Shown: piece by piece, positions 1 through 5,463 of the stretch
How positions within the stretch are numbered: the stretch's first letter is position 1
How the letters are laid out: the number at the start of each line of letters is the position of its first letter
Origin: Clostridium sp.
GTDB lineage: Bacteria > Bacillota > Clostridia > Lachnospirales > Lachnospiraceae
Reading direction: 5' to 3'
Length of the DNA: 8,922 nt
NCBI GenBank assembly: GCA_016302185.1
Contig: JAEDOC010000086.1
Span: 1 to 8,922, forward strand
The notes under the pieces: generated by a model
Told to the model about the DNA's origin: nothing
The model's input: only the letters and a program-made list of their open reading frames with translations
Database searches by the model: none
Program-made: the position numbers and the translations under genes

Positions 1-1081
1 TCTCCGCCAGCGTATCTCCCAGATTAAACACCGGCTCATATTCCACCGGCACGGTCCATTCCACCATCTTTTCCGTCTCCTCATCCATGTGAGTTCCGGT
101 ATCCGGCATGTTCTTATTCAACCGTTTTAATTTGACCTCAGCCACGTAGGGATTCTCCACATTCAGAACACCGCCGACACAGCCGCCGTCACAGACATTC
201 AGTTCCACAAATTTCAGGTTGGAGAATTTTCGATCCTCCAGATCCTCCAGCACACGGATCACGCTCTCGATCCCATCCGCCGCCAGATAACTCTCAGAAA
301 ACAGTCCGGCAGCCTCTCCGCTTCTCCTGCCCCAGCCGACACCGATCCGTCCCGACTGTACCAGATTGGGCGCATCTGCAGGCACCGACTCCATACAGGT
401 AAGCAGTCTCGGATACACATCCTTTGTCGCCAGTACCCGGTCAATCTCACTTTTTTCCATTCCCAGAGGAGCCTTCGCGTAACTCACCTTGGACGGGCAG
501 GGAGAAATAAAAAAGATGCCTATCTTCTCTCTGGGAAGCCCCGTCTTCTCCATCGCCCGTTTCACCGCCATCTGCGCTGCCACCTCCCTGGGAGGCTTGA
601 TCGGCAGAAGATTCGGAATCAGGTTCGGAAATTTCACCCGAATCAGGCGAACCACCGACGGACAGGAGGTACTGATAAAGGGCATTCCCTTATAATTCTT
701 TTCAATATATGCTCTGGATGCCTCTGATACGATCTCCGCCGCCGCGGCGACCTCTACCACATCATCAAATCCCATCTTCAAAAGACCATTCAGAACAATA
801 TTGATATCATCCAGATTATTAAACTGGCTGTACAATGTAGGTGCCGGAAGCGCCACCGTATACTCATATTCTTTCCTTGTATCCATCGAATCATAATCCG
901 CCAGATGAGCATGATGAGGACAGATTCGGATACATTGCCCGCAGTCAACACAGTATTTGCTGTTGATCTGCGCTTTTCTGTTTCTGACCCGAATTGCCTG
1001 GGTAGGACACCGCTTGATGCAGTTGATGCATCCTGTACAAAGATCCTTATCCAGGCGCACGGAGTGATAAAATTTATACAT
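1..1081 (-). CDS. hydS: HydS-like sensory [FeFe] hydrogenase (partial, C-terminus off the left edge)
   Basis: The visible 360 residues begin with two [4Fe-4S] ferredoxin motifs (Cys 15/18/21/25 and 44/47/50/54). A hydrogenase large-subunit domain follows, with three recognisable but divergent H-cluster loops: STSCPS (Cys140), SPCPSK (Cys195) and CDGGCVGG (Cys297 and Cys301). All four cluster ligands are present. The catalytic-type motifs (the proton-relay Cys in loop 1, MPC in loop 2, CPGGCVNGGGQP in loop 3) are not. Proteins of this kind in the group C/D [FeFe] hydrogenases are thought to sense H2 or redox state rather than make H2. Many carry a C-terminal PAS domain or are followed by a PP2C phosphatase, and neither can be judged here because the gene runs off the window. 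The start is fixed by an AGGAGG site about 7 bases upstream (around 1089-1094). It is the third gene of the minus-strand operon, 30 bases after the ATPase gene. The sensory role is inferred from family motifs and context. Confidence 0.85.
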   Translation of the reverse strand, partial: MYKFYHSVRLDKDLCTGCINCIKRCPTQAIRVRNRKAQINSKYCVDCGQCIRICPHHAHLADYDSMDTRKEYEYTVALPAPTLYSQFNNLDDINIVLNGLLKMGFDDVVEVAAAAEIVSEASRAYIEKNYKGMPFISTSCPSVVRLIRVKFPNLIPNLLPIKPPREVAAQMAVKRAMEKTGLPREKIGIFFISPCPSKVSYAKAPLGMEKSEIDRVLATKDVYPRLLTCMESVPADAPNLVQSGRIGVGWGRRSGEAAGLFSESYLAADGIESVIRVLEDLEDRKFSNLKFVELNVCDGGCVGGVLNVENPYVAEVKLKRLNKNMPDTGTHMDEETEKMVEWTVPVEYEPVFNLGDTLAE

Positions 1082-1111
1082 GGATTTCCCTCCTGATCCT
1101 GGCAGACAGAC

Positions 1112-1537
1112 TCACATCACATTGACAACCATTGTAATCCTGGTACCAACTCCCAGCTCTGTCTGAATGTCCATCTCGTCCGTGTATTTTTTCATATTAG
1201 GCAGTCCCATGCCGGCGCCGAAGCCAAGGCTTCGTATCTCATCGGGCGCTGTGGAATAGCCTTCCTTCATGGCCATTTCAATATCGGGGATTCCCGGCCC
1301 AACATCATCCAGAACCATGCGGATCTGCTCCGGAGATACCTCCACCGTAATCTCTCCGCCCCGGGCATGAATCACCATATTGATCTCACCTTCGTAAAGC
1401 GCGATAGAAACCTTCCGTATCGCTTTCGGACTGATCCCCAGCATCTTCAGCTTATTTTTCACATCACTGCTGGCTTCTCCCGCACGGGAAAAATCATCCG
1501 GCGACACCGTATACCGCAGCGTAATTGCTTCTGCCAT
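1112..1537 (-). CDS. RsbW-like ATP-binding protein (anti-sigma factor / serine kinase fold)
   Basis: This 141-residue protein is a single GHKL ATPase domain of the HATPase_c_2 type. The N-box has Glu49 and Asn53 (ALYEGEINMVIHA), the G1 box is DDVGPGIPD (Asp78, Gly80, Gly82), and the glycine-rich lid is GFGAGMGLPNMKKYTD (105-120). The size and the lack of a phosphoacceptor helix domain match anti-sigma factors such as RsbW and SpoIIAB, which phosphorylate a Ser on a partner protein. In hydrogenase clusters of Clostridia such proteins sit beside HydS-like genes, but their partner is not known to me. The start overlaps the stop of the upstream DRTGG gene (TGATG on the minus strand), and GGGGAGG lies 8-9 bases before it, so the two are probably translationally coupled. 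No sigma factor or STAS anti-anti-sigma gene is visible in the window. The ATPase fold is near certain; kinase activity and target are inference. Confidence 0.88.
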   Translation of the reverse strand: MAEAITLRYTVSPDDFSRAGEASSDVKNKLKMLGISPKAIRKVSIALYEGEINMVIHARGGEITVEVSPEQIRMVLDDVGPGIPDIEMAMKEGYSTAPDEIRSLGFGAGMGLPNMKKYTDEMDIQTELGVGTRITMVVNVM

Positions 1538-1884
1538 CAGACTGCACCTCCCCGAAGTCCGGCCGCATAGAGCATTCCACAGGCGGAAAACATCCGGTGG
1601 CCGGTTTCCAGAAGCACAAGACCAGACTCTTTCGCCAGCTGTACCGTTTTCTCATCCGGCTTCTTGCCACGCACAAAAATAATGCAGACAATGTCCAGAA
1701 GCTCTGCCGTCCGTATCACCTGCGGATTGCACAGGCCGGTCAGAAGTACTGAGTGATCCTTGGAAAATGCCAGCACATCGCTCATCATATCCGATCCGCA
1801 AGCCGTCTTCACTTCCTCACTCATCCGTTCTTCCCCGGTAATAATTCTTGCGCCTAATACTTTTCGAACCTCTTCTACCGTCAT
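1537..1884 (-). CDS. DRTGG-domain protein
   Basis: This small protein of 115 residues matches my memory of stand-alone DRTGG-domain proteins. It has an N-terminal MTVEEVRKVLGARIITG segment, a CGSDMMSDVLAF motif (29-40), a TGLCNPQVIRTAELLDI stretch (49-65), the FVRGKKPDE segment (70-78) and a Cys-Gly-Met-Leu-Tyr end (102-106). Such domains are found alone or attached to CBS, acetyltransferase or kinase domains. They are presumed to bind ligands, but no biochemical function is established. The ATG at 1884 is preferred over an in-frame ATG at 1947 because GGAGAGGAG stands 8 bases before it and the extra 21 residues do not look like protein of this family. It is the first gene of the minus operon, one base overlapping the ATPase gene, which suggests that the two products act together with the HydS-like protein. 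Confidence 0.8.
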   Translation of the reverse strand: MTVEEVRKVLGARIITGEERMSEEVKTACGSDMMSDVLAFSKDHSVLLTGLCNPQVIRTAELLDIVCIIFVRGKKPDEKTVQLAKESGLVLLETGHRMFSACGMLYAAGLRGGAV

Positions 1885-1892
1885 ACTCAACT

Positions 1893-1901
1893 CTCCTCTC
1901 C
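1893..1901 (-). promoter_or_regulatory. Ribosome binding site of the DRTGG gene
   Basis: The minus strand reads GGAGAGGAG here, ending 8 bases before the ATG at 1884. It decides for that start and against the upstream in-frame ATG at 1947. Confidence 0.75.
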
Positions 1902-1967
1902 GAATTTTCATTCTATTTTCACAATTTTCTTTATTTATCCGGTACAAAACAAGATTCTCCGCCTATT

Positions 1968-1996
1968 AGAATACCATTCACCCCTTTGATTTGCAA
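1968..1996 (-). promoter_or_regulatory. Candidate promoter of the DRTGG-ATPase-hydS operon
   Basis: On the minus strand, TTGCAA (1996-1991) and TATTCT (1973-1968) are separated by 17 bases, each matching the sigma-A consensus at four of six positions. A transcript would start near 1961, giving a leader of about 77 bases. The Rex-like site lies about 50 bases upstream of the -35. This is the best pair I can find by eye for this direction, in a very AT-rich region where chance matches are common. Confidence 0.35.
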
Positions 1997-2014
1997 GACT
2001 TTTTGATAATTATT

Positions 2015-2076
2015 TTTGAATCGACTGAATATTTTGTATAGTTTGTTTGCTTATTAACAATCAAGCCAATTATATA
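2015..2076 (+). promoter_or_regulatory. Candidate promoter region of the hyd operon
   Basis: Two overlapping sigma-A-like promoters can be drawn. One has TTGAAT at 2016-2021 and TATAGT at 2037-2042, with a short 15-base spacer; the Rex-like site would then cover the transcription start. The other has TTGCTT at 2047-2052 and TTATAT at 2070-2075, with 17 bases between; the Rex-like site would then cover its -35. Either gives a leader of roughly 115-150 bases before hydC. A third option is an extended -10 TGCTAGACT at 2149-2157, close to the gene but without a convincing -35. Sequence alone does not choose between them. Confidence 0.35.
2043..2060. promoter_or_regulatory. Rex-type operator
   Basis: TTGTTTGCTTATTAACAA fits the Rex consensus TTGTTAA-N4-TTAACAA: the right half-site is perfect (7 of 7) and the left matches 5 of 7. 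Rex is the NADH/NAD+-sensing repressor of many Bacillota and is known to control fermentation and hydrogenase genes. The site lies in the divergent intergenic region, overlapping both candidate plus-strand promoters. Repression lifted by a high NADH/NAD+ ratio would suit an NADH-consuming hydrogenase. Binding is inferred from the motif; no rex gene is in the window. Confidence 0.65.
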
Positions 2077-2089
2077 GCTACATCATGAC

Positions 2090-2113
2090 TTTTTCTGATT
2101 TTTTTCAGGAAAA
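2090..2113 (+). other. AT-rich imperfect inverted repeat in the hydC leader region
   Basis: TTTTTCTGA at 2090-2098 can pair with TCAGGAAAA at 2105-2113 (nine pairs including one G-U) around a six-T loop. It may be a weak hairpin in the leader of the hyd mRNA or a protein-binding dyad. The pairing is mostly A-U, so it is not a convincing terminator and may be chance. Confidence 0.25.
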
Positions 2114-2180
2114 ATACAAAAATCTACCTAGTTTTTTCTCTCTATTTGTGCTAGACTAATATAGATGTTTAAAATAACTA

Positions 2181-2189
2181 TAAGGAGGT
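2181..2189 (+). promoter_or_regulatory. Ribosome binding site of hydC
   Basis: TAAGGAGGT is a near-perfect Shine-Dalgarno sequence ending 8 bases before the ATG at 2198. It rules out the in-frame ATG at 2165 as the true start. Confidence 0.85.
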
Positions 2190-2197
2190 TCAACAAC

Positions 2198-2692
2198 ATG
2201 TCTCAGAAAAAACAAGGCGTACACTTTACAGGCACGGCTGAGCAGGAAGCCGCGTTAAAAAAAGTCATTGCTGAACTTAAAGACACTCCAGGCGCCCCGA
2301 TGCCTATCATGCAGCACGCTCAGGAAATCTACGGATATCTTCCGATTGAAGTACAGGCCATGATCTCCGATGAAACGGGTATTCCTCTGGAGAAGGTCTA
2401 CGGAGTCAGCACCTTCTATGCACAGTTCTCCCTTCAGCCCAAAGGCAAATATCGCATCTCCGTCTGTCTCGGAACTGCCTGCTATGTCAAAGGTTCCGGT
2501 GAGATTCTAAAAAAACTGGAAGAGCTTCTTGGCATTACGAACGGAGAGTGTACTCCGGACGGTAAATTCTCTCTGGATTCCTGCCGCTGTGTCGGTGCCT
2601 GCGGTCTTGCTCCTGTCATGATGATCAACGATGAAGTCTACGGACGTCTGACCCCGGACGAAATTCCTGCAATTCTGGCTAAATATGACTGA
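2198..2692 (+). CDS. hydC: HydC, NuoE-like [2Fe-2S] subunit of NAD-linked [FeFe] hydrogenase
   Basis: This 164-residue protein belongs to the NuoE / complex I 24 kDa family. An N-terminal helical part contains MPIMQHAQEIYGYLP (35-49). A thioredoxin-fold domain follows, with the four [2Fe-2S] ligands Cys90 and Cys95 (CLGTAC) and Cys131 and Cys135 (CVGAC), then the usual GLAPVM. The size matches HydC of the Thermotoga-type trimeric enzyme (about 160 residues). In that complex HydC docks on HydB and holds one [2Fe-2S] cluster next to the flavin. It is the first gene of the plus-strand operon. Its last eight bases overlap the ATPase gene that follows, so the hydrogenase genes and the ATPase are expressed as one unit. 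Confidence 0.95.
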   Translation: MSQKKQGVHFTGTAEQEAALKKVIAELKDTPGAPMPIMQHAQEIYGYLPIEVQAMISDETGIPLEKVYGVSTFYAQFSLQPKGKYRISVCLGTACYVKGSGEILKKLEELLGITNGECTPDGKFSLDSCRCVGACGLAPVMMINDEVYGRLTPDEIPAILAKYD

Positions 2693-3239
2693 GCTGTCAT
2701 TGAATGTTCTTGACGTGGCGGAGAATTCTGCCCGAGCCGGTGCTTCCCTGATTTCCATTACCGTTGCCACAGATACGAATCTGGATCGTCTGACCATCAC
2801 GATTGAAGATAACGGCTGCGGAATGAATAAAGAAGAACTGAGACGTGTCACGGATCCCTTTTTTACCAGCAGAACCACACGCAAGGTCGGTCTGGGGGTT
2901 CCTCTTTTTAAATACGCCGCAGAATGTACCGGCGGCAGCTTCTGCATCACTTCAGAAGAAGGTCACGGAACCACGGTAACTGCCATATTTGTCCTCTCCC
3001 ACATCGATCGAATGCCTCTGGGCGATATTAATTCCACCATTCAGACGCTGATCACCTGCCACCCGGACATTGCATTTGTCTACCGTTACAGCTATAACGG
3101 CAGAGAATTTACGCTGGATACCCGAGAGCTTCGGGAAATTCTCGGAGATATTTCCTTTGAAGAGCCGGAGGTATCTGCCTTTATTACGGAATATCTGACA
3201 GAAAACAAACTTGAAACTGACTGCGGCGCTGTGTACTAG
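2685..3239 (+). CDS. Stand-alone GHKL ATPase with an unassigned C-terminal domain
   Basis: The 184-residue protein opens directly with a histidine-kinase-type ATPase domain: N-box NVLDVAENSARAGA (7-20, Glu13 and Asn14), G1 box EDNGCGM (41-47), F box DPFFTS (57-62) and lid TTRKVGLGVPLFKYA (64-78). There is no membrane segment, sensor or phosphoacceptor helix, so it is not a complete histidine kinase. Residues from about 105 to 184 form a second part that I do not recognise. A gene of this kind sits between the NuoE-like and [2Fe-2S] genes in other clostridial hydrogenase clusters, for example in Clostridium thermocellum as I recall. Its role there is unknown; protein kinase, chaperone or partner-switch functions are all possible. 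It has no clear Shine-Dalgarno of its own and starts eight bases inside hydC (ATGACTGA overlap), which points to translational coupling. Confidence 0.85.
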   Translation: MTELSLNVLDVAENSARAGASLISITVATDTNLDRLTITIEDNGCGMNKEELRRVTDPFFTSRTTRKVGLGVPLFKYAAECTGGSFCITSEEGHGTTVTAIFVLSHIDRMPLGDINSTIQTLITCHPDIAFVYRYSYNGREFTLDTRELREILGDISFEEPEVSAFITEYLTENKLETDCGAVY

Positions 3240-3255
3240 GCGCCCTTATGGAAAC

Positions 3256-3260
3256 GGAGG
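3256..3260 (+). promoter_or_regulatory. Ribosome binding site deciding the start of the small [2Fe-2S] protein
   Basis: GGAGG stands 7 bases before the ATG at 3268. An in-frame ATG at 3211 lies inside the ATPase gene and has no such site, so 3268 is taken as the start. Confidence 0.75.
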
Positions 3261-3267
3261 AAAGATT

Positions 3268-3645
3268 ATGAAATCCCTTGAAGAATTAAAAGCCATCCGT
3301 GTGAAAATGCAGGCTCAGGTCAATCTGCGCGACGGCGGACACGGAGCTACCCGCGTGGTTGTCGGCATGGCCACCTGCGGAATCGCCAGCGGAGCGAGAC
3401 CGGTTCTGAACACTCTGTCCAAACTGGTTCAGGAAAAAGGACTGGTCGGCAAAGTATCCGTAACCCAGACCGGATGTATCGGTTTATGCCAGTATGAACC
3501 CATTGTTGAGATCCTTGAACCCGGCAAAGAGAAGATTACATATATTAAGATGACCCCGGAAAAAGCGGCGGAAGTTGTAGAGCAGCACTTAATCGGCGGA
3601 AACCCGATAGCAAAATACACGTTAAACGAAGCAGATTTAAAATAA
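3268..3645 (+). CDS. Small thioredoxin-fold [2Fe-2S] ferredoxin-like protein
   Basis: This 125-residue protein resembles the N-terminal domain of HydB and the C-terminal half of HydC. It has a short charged N-terminal helix, then VVVGMATCGIASGARPV (31-47) and VTQTGCIGLCQYEPIVEI (65-82). Only three cysteines exist: Cys37, Cys70 and Cys74. The usual first ligand, five residues before Cys37, is Val32. The protein therefore lacks one of the four normal [2Fe-2S] ligands, so it either uses another ligand, shares a cluster or has none. Homologues with the same MATCGI pattern occur, as I recall, in other clostridial hyd operons, so this is likely a family trait and not decay. It lies 15 bases before hydB and may be an accessory electron-transfer subunit of the hydrogenase or a regulatory protein. 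The fold is well supported; the function is inference. Confidence 0.85.
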   Translation: MKSLEELKAIRVKMQAQVNLRDGGHGATRVVVGMATCGIASGARPVLNTLSKLVQEKGLVGKVSVTQTGCIGLCQYEPIVEILEPGKEKITYIKMTPEKAAEVVEQHLIGGNPIAKYTLNEADLK

Positions 3646-3660
3646 CGAGGAGGAAGCCAG

Positions 3661-5448
3661 ATGTATCGTTCACACGTATTAGTCTGCGGCGGAACCGGTT
3701 GTACTTCTTCCGGCAGCCAGCAGATTATGGAAACCTTAAAAGCCGAGATTGAGAAAAATGGTCTTTCGGACGAAGTCGCTGTTGTACAGACCGGCTGTCA
3801 CGGTCTCTGCGCCTTAGGCCCGATTATGATCATTTATCCCGATGCCACCTTCTATTCCATGGTCAAAAAAGAAGACATCCCTGAGATTGTTTCTGAGCAT
3901 CTCTTAAAGGGACGTGTTGTTACCAGACTCCTGTATGACGAAACCGTGACCCCGACAGGAATTAAATCCCTGGAGGACACTGATTTCTATAGAAAACAGC
4001 ACCGGATTGCGCTGCGCAATTGCGGTATCATCAATCCGGAGGTCATTGAAGAATATATCGGTACCGGCGGTTATGCTGCTCTGGGCAAGGTATTAACCGA
4101 GATGACTCCTGACGAAGTAATTCAGACCATTTTAGACAGCGGTCTGCGCGGACGAGGCGGCGCAGGCTTCCCAACCGGACTGAAGTGGAAGCTGGCTAAA
4201 GCCAATGATGCAGATCAGAAGTATGTCTGCTGCAACGCGGATGAGGGCGACCCGGGTGCATTCATGGATCGTTCCGTTCTGGAAGGCGACCCCCATGCGG
4301 TACTGGAGGCTATGGCCATCGCAGGCTATGCCATCGGCGCCAGCCAGGGCTATATCTATGTACGTGCCGAGTACCCCATCGCTGTAGAGCGTTTAAAGAT
4401 TGCCATCAATCAGGCGCGCGAAATGGAGCTTCTGGGCGACGATATCTTCGGAACCGGATTCTCCTTTGACATTGATTTACGTCTGGGTGCCGGCGCATTC
4501 GTCTGCGGCGAGGAAACCGCTCTGATGACCTCCATCGAAGGCAAGCGCGGTGAGCCGAGGCCCCGTCCGCCGTTCCCGGCACAGAAAGGACTGTTCGGCA
4601 AACCCTCTATCTTAAATAACGTAGAAACCCTGGCCAATATCCCGCAGATTATCTTAAACGGACCGGAATGGTTCGCTTCCATGGGTACCGAAAAATCCAA
4701 GGGAACCAAGGTATTCGCTCTTGGCGGCAAGATCCACAACACCGGACTGGTGGAGGTTCCCATGGGTACGACCCTGCGGGAAATCGTGGAGGAGATCGGC
4801 GGCGGTATCCCGGGAGGCAAGAAGTTCAAGGCAGCCCAGACCGGCGGTCCTTCCGGCGGATGTATCCCGGCTGAGCATTTCGATATTCCCATCGACTATG
4901 ATAACCTGACTGCCATCGGCTCCATGATGGGTTCCGGCGGTCTGATCGTATTAAATGAAGATGACTGTATGGTGGATATCGCCAAGTTCTTCCTGGAATT
5001 CACTGTTGAAGAATCCTGCGGCAAATGTACTCCCTGCCGTATCGGTACCAAGAGAATGCTGGAGATCTTAACGAAGATTACCAAGGGGCAGGCTACCATG
5101 GAGGATCTGGACAAGCTGGAGGATCTTTGCTACTACATAAAGAACAACTCCCTCTGCGGACTGGGGCAGACCGCTCCCAACCCGGTGCTCTCCACACTCC
5201 GTTATTTCCGTGACGAGTACGAGGCGCACATCAAAGAGAAACGCTGTCCGGCAGGTGTCTGCAAGGCTCTTCTCTCCTACGTCATCGACCGTGACAAGTG
5301 CCGCGGATGTACGCTCTGTGCAAAGAACTGTCCGGCAGGCGCCATCATCGGAACTGTTAAGAATCCGCATATTATCGATACCGACAAATGTATCAAGTGC
5401 GGCGCATGTATGGAAAAATGCCACTTCGGCGCTATCTACAAGAAATAA
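3661..5448 (+). CDS. hydB: HydB, NuoF-like flavoprotein subunit of NAD-linked [FeFe] hydrogenase
   Basis: The 595 residues show the full HydB layout. First is a thioredoxin-fold [2Fe-2S] domain (Cys9, Cys14, Cys46, Cys50). The NuoF core follows, with the FMN-site loop GRGGAGFPTG (164-173), NADEGDPGAF (192-201) and GAGAFVCGEETAL (276-288). The N3-type [4Fe-4S] site is Cys453, Cys456, Cys459 and Cys499. Last comes a C-terminal pair of [4Fe-4S] motifs (Cys547/550/553/557 and 577/580/583/587). His523, Cys529 and Cys534 just before the last domain resemble the metal (zinc) site I recall from the Thermotoga enzyme structure. This subunit binds NAD(H) and FMN and is where electron bifurcation between NADH and ferredoxin is proposed to occur. 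NAD versus NADP preference cannot be read with confidence. CGAGGAGG precedes the start by about 7 bases, and hydA starts 15 bases after its stop. Confidence 0.97.
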   Translation: MYRSHVLVCGGTGCTSSGSQQIMETLKAEIEKNGLSDEVAVVQTGCHGLCALGPIMIIYPDATFYSMVKKEDIPEIVSEHLLKGRVVTRLLYDETVTPTGIKSLEDTDFYRKQHRIALRNCGIINPEVIEEYIGTGGYAALGKVLTEMTPDEVIQTILDSGLRGRGGAGFPTGLKWKLAKANDADQKYVCCNADEGDPGAFMDRSVLEGDPHAVLEAMAIAGYAIGASQGYIYVRAEYPIAVERLKIAINQAREMELLGDDIFGTGFSFDIDLRLGAGAFVCGEETALMTSIEGKRGEPRPRPPFPAQKGLFGKPSILNNVETLANIPQIILNGPEWFASMGTEKSKGTKVFALGGKIHNTGLVEVPMGTTLREIVEEIGGGIPGGKKFKAAQTGGPSGGCIPAEHFDIPIDYDNLTAIGSMMGSGGLIVLNEDDCMVDIAKFFLEFTVEESCGKCTPCRIGTKRMLEILTKITKGQATMEDLDKLEDLCYYIKNNSLCGLGQTAPNPVLSTLRYFRDEYEAHIKEKRCPAGVCKALLSYVIDRDKCRGCTLCAKNCPAGAIIGTVKNPHIIDTDKCIKCGACMEKCHFGAIYKK

Positions 5449-5463
5449 AGGAGGAAGAATCAA

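Noticed and set aside
259..1096. Several short frames (259-450 minus, 489-695 plus, 905-1096 plus) in the leftmost kilobase
   Set aside because: All are shadows of the partial HydS-like gene, whose frame is open from 1081 to the left edge and carries clear ferredoxin and H-cluster motifs.
1885..1947. An N-terminal extension of the DRTGG protein starting at 1947
   Set aside because: The good ribosome binding site at 1893-1901 points to the ATG at 1884, and the extension would cover the expected leader.
2099..2140. T-rich runs that might be a terminator tail or a riboswitch expression platform
   Set aside because: There is no GC-rich stem before the T-runs and no conserved aptamer pattern; the area is simply AT-rich intergenic DNA.
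2165..2197. An 11-residue N-terminal extension of HydC starting at 2165
   Set aside because: The near-perfect Shine-Dalgarno at 2181-2189 lies inside it and serves the ATG at 2198.
2507..2950. A 147-codon minus-strand frame across the hydC-ATPase junction
   Set aside because: It overlaps two well-supported plus-strand genes and has no start signal or family resemblance.
4410..4892. A 160-codon minus-strand frame inside hydB
   Set aside because: It is antisense to the conserved NuoF core of hydB and shows Pro/Ser-rich low-information sequence without any known motif.
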